From Bacteroidales bacterium (GTDB lineage: Bacteria > Bacteroidota > Bacteroidia > Bacteroidales > UBA932), in the NCBI GenBank assembly GCA_017437755.1, contig JAFRXI010000007.1, positions 1-64,000 of the forward strand: a DNA stretch of 64,000 bases, in the 5' to 3' direction. The notes beneath the pieces were generated by a model. That model was not told the origin of the DNA. It did not search any database and saw only the letters and a list, made by a program, of their open reading frames with translations. Position numbers and translations under genes: made by a program. Shown here one piece after another: positions 1 through 8,661 of this stretch (positions are counted from its first letter, which is position 1; each line of letters begins with the position of its first letter).

Positions 1-642
1 GGAGAACATACCCTTCTTCATCTCGCCGCCGTACCATGTGTTGAGGATTACCTGCTCGCGTGAAGTGACGTTGAAAGCCACGCAAGTGTCGCTGCGGAGG
101 CCGAGTTCCTTGTAGTTGTCGACCTTGGCCTTGGAAGCGCAGAATACCACGAAATCGGGCTCCTGGTCAAATTCCTTCTGGTTCTTGGGGCGGATGAACA
201 TGTTGGTCACAAAGTGGGCCTGCCATGCCACCTCCATTATGAAGCGGACCTTCATGCGGGTGTCCTTGTGGGTTCCGCAGAAGCCGTCCACCACGAAGAG
301 CCTCTTTGCGGAGAGCTGCCTGACGGCGAGCTTGCGGACTTCCTTCCACACCTTCTCGCTCATCTTGTGGTTGTCGTTGGGGTAACCTTCGGTTGTCCAC
401 CAGATTTCACCGGGAGCTCCTTCCTTGGTGGTCTTGTCATAGACAATGTATTTGTCCTTGGGGGAACGTCCGGTATATATGCCGGTCATGACGTTAATTG
501 CACCGAGTTCGGTAACCTGCCCCTTGTCATAGCCCTCGAGGCCGGGCTTGGTCTCCTCGTTGTAGAGAACCTCGTAAGTGGGATTGTAAAGGATTTCCTT
601 CACACCTCTGATACCGTACTTGGTCAAATCAATTTGTGCCAT
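1..642 (-). CDS. pckA: Phosphoenolpyruvate carboxykinase (ATP), N-terminal part
   Basis: This cytosolic enzyme interconverts oxaloacetate + ATP with PEP + ADP + CO2; in anaerobic Bacteroidales it usually runs toward oxaloacetate, feeding succinate and propionate formation. The 214 codons seen begin MAQIDLTKYGI at an ATG whose complement is at 640-642 and stay open to the window edge, so the C-terminal part (about 60% of a protein of roughly 535 residues) lies outside. The segment YTGRSPKDKYIV near residue 58 is the conserved Arg-containing substrate-binding motif of ATP-type PEPCK, and the run ending GGEMKKGMF matches the region just before the nucleotide-binding core. It is transcribed away from recQ. 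Identity is firm; only completeness is unknown. Confidence 0.96.
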   Translation of the reverse strand, partial: MAQIDLTKYGIRGVKEILYNPTYEVLYNEETKPGLEGYDKGQVTELGAINVMTGIYTGRSPKDKYIVYDKTTKEGAPGEIWWTTEGYPNDNHKMSEKVWKEVRKLAVRQLSAKRLFVVDGFCGTHKDTRMKVRFIMEVAWQAHFVTNMFIRPKNQKEFDQEPDFVVFCASKAKVDNYKELGLRSDTCVAFNVTSREQVILNTWYGGEMKKGMFS

Positions 643-842
643 AATAAGATTTTATAAAATTAAAAGTTTGACAAAAATTTCCGTGTCCGTCAAAAGCGAT
701 GCAAAATTAGCAATTAATTCTGTATTTTTGTCATCGCGAGGCCTAATTTTAGGCCCCCCGGAATGCTGCAAATAGTTTGCCATCCGACCCCCTTGAAAGG
801 GTAATTTTTTAAATTTTTTAATTTTTTGTCGACCAAGCCGGA
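643..842. promoter_or_regulatory. Divergent intergenic region pckA/recQ
   Basis: This AT-rich spacer separates two divergent genes. On the minus strand TAATTTTG (complement of 702-709) fits the Bacteroidetes -7 consensus TAnnTTTG and would give pckA a leader of roughly 50 nt. On the plus strand TATTTTTG at 723-730 is a possible -7 for recQ, with a leader of about 105 nt. Neither has a clear TTTG -33 box at the right spacing, so both are only candidates. Confidence 0.3.
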
Positions 843-2720
843 ATGACCGCCGCGGAAGTACTTGAACGTCATTGGGGATACTCTTCTTTCCGACCCATGC
901 AGGAGGAAATAATCGCCTCCGCCATGGCCGGAAGGGATACCCTTGCCATACTTCCCACGGGTGGCGGCAAGAGCGTCTGCTTCCAGGTCCCGGGGCTTAT
1001 GTGCGAGGGACTGTCCCTGGTGGTTACACCCCTCATAGCCCTTATGAAGGACCAGGTTGAGACCCTGTGCGGCAAGGGGATAAAGGCCATGGCGATCCAT
1101 GCCGGGATGGGGCGCCGCGAGGTGGATACGATTCTCAACAACGCAGCCTACGGCGAAGTCAAGTTCCTCTACGTATCGCCGGAAAGGCTTTCCACCGACC
1201 TTTTCCGGTCGTATCTCCCGCTTCTGAAAATCGCATTCATCGTGGTTGACGAGGCGCACTGTATCTCGCAGTGGGGATATGACTTCCGCCCGGACTACCT
1301 GGAGATAGGCCGCCTGAGGGAAACGGTTGACGCTCCGGTGATTGCGCTTACGGCCACTGCCACCCCCGAGGTGGCGGACGACATAATGGACAAGCTCCTC
1401 TTCAGGGAGAGGAACATCCTCAAGAGCGGTTTCGAGAGACCTAACCTGGCCTATATCGTCCGGCGGTGCGAGGACAAGGCGGGCCAGCTCCTGGGAGTGT
1501 GCAGGGCAGTCCCTGGAACCGGTATCGTCTATGCCGGAAGCCGTACCCGGTGCGAGGAACTCTCGTCGATGCTCACCTCCCAGGGAATCAGGGCGTCGTT
1601 CTACCATGCCGGCCTGGGGACCGCCCTCAGGAGCGAGCGCCAGAAACTCTGGATGGAGGGCGGGACCGACGTGATGGTGTGCACCAACGCCTTCGGCATG
1701 GGAATAGACAAGAAGGATGTCCGCTACGTGGTCCATTACGACCTTCCGGAAAGCCCCGAGGCATATTTCCAGGAGGCGGGAAGGGCCGGGCGCGACGGCC
1801 TCCGATCGTGGGCTGTCCTGCTTTGGAACGCCACCGACCTGAGGCGTCTCCGCCAGATGGAATCGGTGTCCTACCCGTCGCTGGAATATATCGCAGAGAT
1901 CTACCAGAAAGTCCACATCTTCTTCCAGATCCCATATGACGACGGCATGGGCCGCCAGATGAAGTTCGACCACGGCGAATTCTGCCGCCACTTCAAGCTC
2001 AACGCGTCCATGGCCTTCCATGCCATCAGGTATCTGGAGAGGGAGGGGCACTGGACTTTCTCGGAAGACGTGGACATCAGGACCAAGGTGCAGATAGCCG
2101 TGCCGCGCCGCGACCTGGATTCGGCCGAACTCTCCGACCCGCTGATGTGGCCGGTGCTGGAAATGCTCATGAGACGCTATGCAGGGGTGTTTTCATTCCC
2201 CGTTCCCATCGAGGAGGACTGGCTTTCATCGCGCTGCGGAATAACTGTGCCCCAGTTGAGGAGGGTGCTTTACCTTTTGTCCGTAGAGCATCTTGTCAGG
2301 TATATCCCGGCTGCACATGCCGATGTGCTGTACCTCCATCACGACCGTCTCCGCCCCGGCAACGTGATGATTTCCAAGCAGAGATATGAGATGCTGAGGG
2401 AATGCAGCCGGCGCCGGCGGGCTGCCATGGAAGAGTTTGTCACCGGCGGGGACGTCTGCCGCCAGGAGTTCCTGCTGCATTACTTCGGGCAGGAGGAATC
2501 GGCTCCATGCGGTAAGTGCGACGTGTGCCGCAGCGCCGCAGCGGCTGCCAGTCCCGAAGAAGTGGCGGCCGTGCTGAAGAGGACTATTGCAGATAAAGAC
2601 GGAAATTACACACTTGCAGACATCCGTACCGCCTTCGGGGCGGCGGTTGTCCCAAAGGTCTGGCTCAAGGTCCTCCGTGAAATGATTGACAGGGGAGAGG
2701 TCCCGCCTTACAGGGATTAG
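843..2720 (+). CDS. recQ: ATP-dependent DNA helicase RecQ
   Basis: A 3'-5' superfamily-2 helicase for recombination repair and stalled-fork processing. The 625-residue protein has the full RecQ core: an N-terminal QEE-type adenine motif, Walker A (LPTGGGKS, near residue 41), the DEAH box followed by the RecQ loop (VVDEAHCISQWGYDFRP, near 136), motif VI EAGRAGRDG, then a zinc-binding segment with four Cys (CRQEF...CGKCDVC, around 540-562). A C-terminal HRDC domain is not obvious, so this looks like a RecQ core without it or with a degenerate one. The stop codon overlaps that of the convergent DeoR gene by 4 bp. Length is normal for bacterial RecQ. Confidence 0.95.
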   Translation: MTAAEVLERHWGYSSFRPMQEEIIASAMAGRDTLAILPTGGGKSVCFQVPGLMCEGLSLVVTPLIALMKDQVETLCGKGIKAMAIHAGMGRREVDTILNNAAYGEVKFLYVSPERLSTDLFRSYLPLLKIAFIVVDEAHCISQWGYDFRPDYLEIGRLRETVDAPVIALTATATPEVADDIMDKLLFRERNILKSGFERPNLAYIVRRCEDKAGQLLGVCRAVPGTGIVYAGSRTRCEELSSMLTSQGIRASFYHAGLGTALRSERQKLWMEGGTDVMVCTNAFGMGIDKKDVRYVVHYDLPESPEAYFQEAGRAGRDGLRSWAVLLWNATDLRRLRQMESVSYPSLEYIAEIYQKVHIFFQIPYDDGMGRQMKFDHGEFCRHFKLNASMAFHAIRYLEREGHWTFSEDVDIRTKVQIAVPRRDLDSAELSDPLMWPVLEMLMRRYAGVFSFPVPIEEDWLSSRCGITVPQLRRVLYLLSVEHLVRYIPAAHADVLYLHHDRLRPGNVMISKQRYEMLRECSRRRRAAMEEFVTGGDVCRQEFLLHYFGQEESAPCGKCDVCRSAAAAASPEEVAAVLKRTIADKDGNYTLADIRTAFGAAVVPKVWLKVLREMIDRGEVPPYRD

Positions 2721-3481
2721 GTCACTATCACCTTTACACCCTTGGCTTCCAAAGCCTTACGCTGATCGTCGGAAATGCCGCGGTCGGTAATCAGGATGCT
2801 TATCTCGGAGGTGTCGCAGATACGGCCGAACCCCCTTACTCCAATCTTGGAGGAGTCCGCGAGGACGATTGACGTGCCGGAAACCTCTATCATCTGATGG
2901 GTGAGTTCGGCTTCCTCCATGGTTGCACAGGTGGCGCCGAAGTCGGGATCCACCCCATCCACGCCAAAGAAAACCTTGCTGCAGTGGAGGTTCCGGAGCA
3001 TCTGCTTGGCCTCGGTGCCGGTGACGCACATCGAATTGCCGTATAGCATGCCTCCGAGTTGCATTACGGAAATCCCCGACATGTCTCCAAGGGTCACCGC
3101 TATGTTTACGGCCGGGGTCACCACGTTAAGGCGGCCTTTGGGCTTGAGAAGTTCCGCAAAGACACCTACTGTTGAGCCGGCGCTGAGGATTATGGAGTCG
3201 TTCTCGGCAATAAGGTCCAGGGCGCTGCGGGCGATTTTCTGCTTCTGCTTGAAATTGATGAGCCTCTTTGTGTTGAGGTTGATGTCCAGGACCGGGGCCG
3301 ATGTGGGAAGGGCGCTGCCATAGGCCCTGTACAGCAGTCCCTGCTTTTCCAGAAATGTAAGGTCCTTGCGGATAGTCGTCTGGGTGACCTTCAGGTCTTC
3401 TGCCAGGTCGGCAACCCTCACGAAACCATTCTTAAAGATGTTGTCCAGGATATATTTCCGGCGTTCGGCAATGCTTGTCAT
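2717..3481 (-). CDS. DeoR-family transcriptional regulator (PUL1)
   Basis: A 254-residue repressor-type protein. Residues about 5-57 form the DeoR winged helix-turn-helix (ADLAEDLKVTQTTIRKDL as recognition region), followed by the DeoRC sensor domain, which in this family binds a sugar phosphate; the loop ILSAGSTVG near 96 is the expected phosphate-binding segment. It is divergent from the SusC gene of the amino-sugar locus, with the candidate operator between them. By analogy with AgaR, GlpR and NagR-type DeoR proteins, a phosphorylated amino sugar made by the locus's kinase would be the inducer; that part is inference. A DeoR regulator instead of a hybrid two-component, SusR or ECF system is a less usual choice for a SusC/D locus. 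Confidence 0.9.
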   Translation of the reverse strand: MTSIAERRKYILDNIFKNGFVRVADLAEDLKVTQTTIRKDLTFLEKQGLLYRAYGSALPTSAPVLDINLNTKRLINFKQKQKIARSALDLIAENDSIILSAGSTVGVFAELLKPKGRLNVVTPAVNIAVTLGDMSGISVMQLGGMLYGNSMCVTGTEAKQMLRNLHCSKVFFGVDGVDPDFGATCATMEEAELTHQMIEVSGTSIVLADSSKIGVRGFGRICDTSEISILITDRGISDDQRKALEAKGVKVIVT

Positions 3482-3562
3482 GGTATTGGTTTCAGTTCAA
3501 CAAAGATAATTTTTAGCTCTGTTTTTTGCAAGAATATGGCGAAACTTGTTATTTTCTTCCAT

Positions 3563-3585
3563 GAAACGAAACAAAACGAAACAAA
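3563..3585. promoter_or_regulatory. Candidate DeoR-family operator, GAAAC repeats
   Basis: Four 5-bp units in tandem (GAAAC, GAAAC, AAAAC, GAAAC at 3563-3582), plus an isolated GAAAC at 3541-3545, lie between the divergent DeoR gene and susC and about 20 bp upstream of the susC -33 box. On the other strand they read as TTTCG/TTTTG repeats, the pattern described for AgaR-type DeoR-family sites. Direct reading supports the repeat; the binding protein is inferred. Confidence 0.55.
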
Positions 3586-3601
3586 TTTCCTGTGATTTTC
3601 C

Positions 3602-3631
3602 TTTGATGAATAAATATTTTACATAAATTTG
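3602..3631 (+). promoter_or_regulatory. Bacteroidetes-type promoter for the PUL1 operon
   Basis: TTTG at 3602-3605 and TAAATTTG at 3624-3631 are separated by 18 bp, close to the Bacteroidetes consensus. Transcription would begin near 3638-3641, which rules out the in-frame ATG at 3635 and selects the ATG at 3659 as the susC start, leaving a leader of about 20 nt. Confidence 0.6.
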
Positions 3632-3658
3632 TAAATGATAACCCTAACAGTTCCATAT

Positions 3659-6600
3659 ATGAGAACCAAAACCCTATTATTGCTGTTTCTGGCATTCGTG
3701 GCCGGGGAATTGTCCCTCTATGCCCAGGGCCAGAAAGGCAGGATTCCCGTTCAGGGAACAGTGACCGATACCAAGGGAGAACCCCTTGCCGGCGTCATGG
3801 TCTATGTACAGGGCACTTCCAACGGAGCCCTGACCGACTCGGACGGCAGGTACTCCCTCAGGGATGTCCCGTCAAACGGCACCCTTGTGGCCAGTCTCAT
3901 CGGCTATGAAGAGCAACAGTCCGATGTGCAGGGCCGCAAAACCATCAACCTGTCTCTCAAGGACGATACCCTGATCCTAGAAGAGGCGGTGGCAATCGGC
4001 TACGGCAGCCAGAAGAAAGTCACGCTGACAGGTTCCGTGGCAACCACTTCTGGTGAAGCCCTGGTCAAGAATTCATCTGTAAACCTGTCCCAGGGACTCG
4101 CAGGACGCCTTTCTGGAGTTATCGTGAACAACCGTTCCGGAGAGCCAGGCCGTGACGACGCCATCATGTACATCCGCGGCCGCAGTACACTTGGGACCAA
4201 TACCCCGCTCGTTATCATCGACGGCGTCCCCGGCAGAAGCGATGAATTCGGCCGTCTCACCGGTGATGAAATCGAGAGTGTCACTGTCCTGAAGGATGCT
4301 TCCGCGGCAATTTACGGAGCCCGTTCCGCAAACGGCGTCATCCTGGTCACAACCAAGAGGGGAGCCTTCAACAACGCCCCCAGGATTACCTTCAACTATG
4401 ACCTCGGACTCCAGCAGCCCACAAGGCTCGTCAAGATGGCGGATGCTGTCCTGTATACCAACGCGTACAACGCCGAACTTGCCATCACCGGTGCCGCCAG
4501 GATGTACAACGACACCCAGCTGGAGCACTACCGTACCGGTGACGACCCTATCCTCTACCCCAACACCAACTGGCTCGATGAGATTATCAAGCCTGTCTCA
4601 GCGCAGCACAAGTACGGCGTGACCATTAACGGCGGCGGTGACAGGGTGGCATACTTCGTCCAGCTCAACGGCCAGTACCAGGACGGTATCTATGTCAAGA
4701 GCGCAACCAATTACAACCAGATAAACCTGCGTTCCAACATAGATATAAAGGTTACCAAGAGCCTGACCCTGGGATTCGACATCCAGGCCCGCCAGCAGCA
4801 CAAGAACTACTCGGCATTCGCTTCGGATGAAACAGGTATTTTCTACAATGCGGTCCGCATGAAGCCTACCGGTGCCACCTATTATCCCAACGGACTCCTC
4901 CGCGGCGGCCTCAACCCCGCCGTCCTGGTCCAGGACCTTACCGGTTACAACCGCAGCACCATAAACACCATAAACTCCACTATTTCAGCCAGCTGGGATA
5001 TGAGTTCCCTGGTTCCCGGACTCTCCGTGAACGGCAAGGTCGCCTACGACGTCCGTTCCAATTTCCGCAAACAGTGGCATCAGCAGTGGAAGTATTACAA
5101 GTTTGACGAGATTACGGAACTCTATGAGGAGAGGCTCAACGACTACTGGACCACGCCCACCCTCAACGAGTACCAGAACCACTATTCCACCCTTACCCTC
5201 AACGCCAACGTCAATTACGACCATACCTTCGCCGGGAAACACCATGTGACAGCCCTGGCCGGTTTCGAGCAGAGCCACTATCGCAGGGATTACCTGATGG
5301 CCGGACGCAACCGTTACAATTCCGACATCCTGGACGAGCTCTTTGCCGGCGATGCGGACAAGACGTATTTCTCCGCAACTGGCCAGGCTTGGGAAACCGC
5401 ACGGCGTTCTTGGTTCGGCCGTGTGGGTTACGACTACATGAGCAAGTATCTTTTCCAGGCTATTTTCCGCTATGACGGTTCCGAGAATTTCCCCGCCGAC
5501 AAGCGCTGGGGCTTCTTCCCGGGTGTTTCCGTAGGCTGGAGGCTGTCAGAGGAGAACTTCATCAAGGACAACATCCCCTGGCTAACCAACCTGAAGCTTC
5601 GCGCTTCGTTCGGCGAGCAGGGTAATGACCAGATCGACGCGTTCCAGTACCTGACCACCTATGGTTATACCACTGCCAGCGGCTACAAGCTCATGCTTGC
5701 AGGCAAGGAGGTCAGCATGATCCTCCCCGGAACCATTCCAAATGTGGATGTCACCTGGGAGGTGGCCAAGACATGGAACGTGGGTATTGACGGAAGCGTG
5801 AAGAACGGTCTCCTGACATGGGAAATCGAGTGGTTCCGCACCCGCCGTTCCAACATCCTCTGCACCCGCAACGCTTCTGTGCCGTATTATTCCGGCATGA
5901 CCAGCAGCCTGCCTTCGGAGAACATCGGAATCGTACGCAATACCGGTGTGGAACTCCAGCTGGGGCATGAGAACAAGGTGGGTGACTTCACCTATCATGT
6001 CACCGGCAATTTCCTCTATGCCCGCAACCGGATTGAATTCATGGACGAGGCACCATGGCCAGAGGGACACGACTACATGAAGTTGACAGGCCTCCCCATG
6101 GGCTCCGGCCTGTATTACCACGTGCTCGGAGTCTTCAAGACCAAGGAGGAACTGGATTCTTACCCTCACATGAGCGGCGCTACTTTGGGAGACCTCAAAT
6201 ATGAGGACAAGGACGGTGACGGCTCGATCACTACGCTCGACCGCTACCGCAGTCCGTTCTCGTCGATTCCCCAGATTGTCTACGGTATCAACTTCGACGC
6301 CCGCTGGAAGGGCTTCGACTTCTCGCTCCTCCTTCAGGGACAGGGCCGCGTGAGGTTCTACTATGCCCCGCTGATGGATCCGGTATCGTACAACGTCGAG
6401 AAAGAGGCCGCCGAGAAGGCCTGGACCCTTGACAACCCGGATTCGGACTATCCCCGCATCGGTTCCACTGTCAGCCTTGGCTCGGTCAACCGTTCCGACT
6501 TCTACATCCGCAATGCGGCATTCCTTCGTCTGAAGAATGTGGAGTTCGGCTACTCCATACCCAGGAGAGTTTTCGGATTCAAAGTGGGAATCAAGGGGAT

Positions 6601-6736
6601 GCGTTTCTATGTGGGCGGTTATAACCTCCTCACTATTTCTTCCCTGAAGAGCGTTGACCCGGAAAACAACGACGAAGGCTACCAGACTTATCCGCAGACC
6701 AGGATATTCAACACCGGTGTTAAGATAACGTTCTAA
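3659..6736 (+). CDS. SusC/RagA-family TonB-dependent outer-membrane transporter (PUL1)
   Basis: A 1025-residue outer-membrane beta-barrel that with its SusD partner imports glycan fragments using TonB energy. It has a signal peptide (MRTKTLLLLFLAFVAGELSLYAQ), a CarboxypepD_reg-like domain at about 30-105, the SusC link EEAVAIGYGSQKK, the plug domain (RGRSTLGTNTPLVIIDG) and a long barrel ending in an aromatic residue (GVKITF). The start at 3659 is preferred over 3635 because of the promoter position and the clean signal peptide. It is the first gene of a tightly packed operon that runs to 26848, with susD 12 bp downstream. The substrate cannot be read from the sequence; the context points to an amino-sugar/peptide polymer. 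Confidence 0.95.
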   Translation: MRTKTLLLLFLAFVAGELSLYAQGQKGRIPVQGTVTDTKGEPLAGVMVYVQGTSNGALTDSDGRYSLRDVPSNGTLVASLIGYEEQQSDVQGRKTINLSLKDDTLILEEAVAIGYGSQKKVTLTGSVATTSGEALVKNSSVNLSQGLAGRLSGVIVNNRSGEPGRDDAIMYIRGRSTLGTNTPLVIIDGVPGRSDEFGRLTGDEIESVTVLKDASAAIYGARSANGVILVTTKRGAFNNAPRITFNYDLGLQQPTRLVKMADAVLYTNAYNAELAITGAARMYNDTQLEHYRTGDDPILYPNTNWLDEIIKPVSAQHKYGVTINGGGDRVAYFVQLNGQYQDGIYVKSATNYNQINLRSNIDIKVTKSLTLGFDIQARQQHKNYSAFASDETGIFYNAVRMKPTGATYYPNGLLRGGLNPAVLVQDLTGYNRSTINTINSTISASWDMSSLVPGLSVNGKVAYDVRSNFRKQWHQQWKYYKFDEITELYEERLNDYWTTPTLNEYQNHYSTLTLNANVNYDHTFAGKHHVTALAGFEQSHYRRDYLMAGRNRYNSDILDELFAGDADKTYFSATGQAWETARRSWFGRVGYDYMSKYLFQAIFRYDGSENFPADKRWGFFPGVSVGWRLSEENFIKDNIPWLTNLKLRASFGEQGNDQIDAFQYLTTYGYTTASGYKLMLAGKEVSMILPGTIPNVDVTWEVAKTWNVGIDGSVKNGLLTWEIEWFRTRRSNILCTRNASVPYYSGMTSSLPSENIGIVRNTGVELQLGHENKVGDFTYHVTGNFLYARNRIEFMDEAPWPEGHDYMKLTGLPMGSGLYYHVLGVFKTKEELDSYPHMSGATLGDLKYEDKDGDGSITTLDRYRSPFSSIPQIVYGINFDARWKGFDFSLLLQGQGRVRFYYAPLMDPVSYNVEKEAAEKAWTLDNPDSDYPRIGSTVSLGSVNRSDFYIRNAAFLRLKNVEFGYSIPRRVFGFKVGIKGMRFYVGGYNLLTISSLKSVDPENNDEGYQTYPQTRIFNTGVKITF

Positions 6737-6748
6737 TTCGACGGCGAT

Positions 6749-8659
6749 ATGAAAAAGACATTCAATATATTGATATTGGCTGCAGCGGTCCTCACCGCGG
6801 CGGCGTGCAAAGACGGTTTCCTTGACAGGACTCCGCTTGACAAACTGACCGAGGATGCCGTGTTCAACAGCGTAGGACTTGCCGAGGCGCATGTGAATTC
6901 CATGTACTCGGTGCTCCCCGATTTCCTTCAGGAGGGAAACATCGGCTGCATCTCCGATGAGGGGTATTTCCGTTACGGAGGCACTTCCACAAGGTATATC
7001 GCCATGGGAAGCATGGATCCGGACAACATCGTCTACATGGAAGAAGGCGGCGCTGCACATAATACCAGGACCACCGTCCTCAACATCTGGAACCGTGCGT
7101 ACAAGTACATCCGCGACATGAACTATTTCATCAGCAGGGTGGAGGCCGGTACCGAAATAGACAAGGATCCGGAAGAGAGGGACAGGCTGCTTGGCGAGGT
7201 GTATTTCCTGAGGGCATGGATTTATACCAATATGGTGGAACGCTATGCCGGAGTTCCGATGATCAAGTACACATTCGGCCTGGACGACAAGTTTGGAATT
7301 CAGAGGAACGACTATGACTACTGCGTTGACGAGATACTCGCCGACCTTGACAAGGCGGACAACCTGCTTCCTTTGAAGAGTCGCGCCGGACGTGCCAATA
7401 AAGTGATTTCCAAGGCATTGCGCTCAAGGCTGACCCTACTTGCCGCATCCCCGCTTTTCAATGACCCCCAAAATCCCGAGGGCGGCATCTTCCGTGGAAA
7501 GTACAGCCAGGACAAGTGGACCAGGGCGTTCGACGCATCCAAGGAAGCTGTGGAGATCGCTGAGGCCAACGGCTACAAGCTTGCAAATACGTATGACCAG
7601 ATATGGAAGGACGTGGAGTGCCCTGAGAACATCTGGTGCAAGTTCCTCTCACCCCTCGGCTATACCGTCCACAAGGGCCAGCTCCTGTATCCGCCGGAGC
7701 ACTACAGCGGCTGGAGTTCCATGGAGCCCACGCAGGCCATGGTGAGCGAGTATACCATGAAAAACGGCAAGATGTGGTTCGAGGAGGGCTCGGGATACGA
7801 TCCTTCCCATCCTTTCGCCAACCGCGACCCCCGTTTCTACAAGACCGTGGCCGCTCCCTTCTATCCGTTCAGCTATACCAACACCGACGGCGACCTCAAG
7901 ACCGTCAACCTGGAGCTCTACCTTTTATATGAAAAGAAGACCCGTGACGATTTTGACAAGACCAAGGGTGCAACCAAGATGCTGGACTATTCCAAGAAGC
8001 CGCTTGACCTGGGAGAGTATCCCAGCACCACTTTCTACAAGCTCCACAAGTGGCATGACCCTGCGGTGCAGATCTCCGAAAAGGAGACCGGTTCGGTCCT
8101 CTATCCCTGGATAAGGCTTGCCGAGATCTACCTGAACTATGCGGAAGCCGCTTACATGGTGGGCGAGGAGGGAATCTGCCGGGATTATATCAACAAGATA
8201 CGTGACCGCAAGGATGTCATGATGCCCCATATCGAGGATTCCGGTACCAATCTCTGGGACCGCCTTGTCAACGAGCGCCGTATCGAACTTGCGTTCGAGG
8301 CGTTCCGCTATTTTGACGTACGCCGCTGGAAGGTGGCCGACTTCTATGAGAATGTGGACCTTTACGGCTTGTTCGTCATGGTCCTGGACGGTGCAAAGAA
8401 AGACACTGTCTACCGCATGCCAAGGATTTACGACCCCGCCTCGGAACTCAACAATATGGTTTATTACTCTGAAGGACAGACTTATGACTACACCTGGCTG
8501 GGCCAGACCTACACAATAGACTACGGTGACTGCGCCAAGGGGGTCATGCCTGCCAAGAAAATGTTCCCGGCAAACGGAAGCAACTACCTGATGCCGATCC
8601 CGAGGCCTGAAATCACCAAGAGCGAAGGTTCCATCATACAGAATCCCGGATACAATTGA
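6749..8659 (+). CDS. SusD/RagB-family surface glycan-binding lipoprotein (PUL1)
   Basis: A 636-residue lipoprotein that caps the SusC barrel and captures ligand. The signal sequence ends in a lipobox, LTAAACKDGF, with the lipidated Cys near residue 20. Features typical of SusD follow: DRTPLDKLTEDAVFNS near the mature N terminus, the helical TPR-like core (RGLLGEVYFLRAWIY type segment), and the C-terminal signature LVNERRIELAFEAFRYFDVRRW near residue 507. It is larger than the usual 500-550 residues. The stop codon is followed 2 bp later by the next start codon, so translation is probably coupled. Confidence 0.94.
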   Translation: MKKTFNILILAAAVLTAAACKDGFLDRTPLDKLTEDAVFNSVGLAEAHVNSMYSVLPDFLQEGNIGCISDEGYFRYGGTSTRYIAMGSMDPDNIVYMEEGGAAHNTRTTVLNIWNRAYKYIRDMNYFISRVEAGTEIDKDPEERDRLLGEVYFLRAWIYTNMVERYAGVPMIKYTFGLDDKFGIQRNDYDYCVDEILADLDKADNLLPLKSRAGRANKVISKALRSRLTLLAASPLFNDPQNPEGGIFRGKYSQDKWTRAFDASKEAVEIAEANGYKLANTYDQIWKDVECPENIWCKFLSPLGYTVHKGQLLYPPEHYSGWSSMEPTQAMVSEYTMKNGKMWFEEGSGYDPSHPFANRDPRFYKTVAAPFYPFSYTNTDGDLKTVNLELYLLYEKKTRDDFDKTKGATKMLDYSKKPLDLGEYPSTTFYKLHKWHDPAVQISEKETGSVLYPWIRLAEIYLNYAEAAYMVGEEGICRDYINKIRDRKDVMMPHIEDSGTNLWDRLVNERRIELAFEAFRYFDVRRWKVADFYENVDLYGLFVMVLDGAKKDTVYRMPRIYDPASELNNMVYYSEGQTYDYTWLGQTYTIDYGDCAKGVMPAKKMFPANGSNYLMPIPRPEITKSEGSIIQNPGYN

Positions 8660-8661
8660 TA

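Noticed and set aside
714-2051. Long open frame of 445 codons on the minus strand across recQ
   Set aside because: It lies antisense to the clearly coding recQ, shows no recognisable domain and has a composition dictated by the opposite strand.
5582-7060. Open frame of 492 codons on the minus strand across the PUL1 susC/susD junction
   Set aside because: It is a shadow of two strong genes on the plus strand and matches no family.
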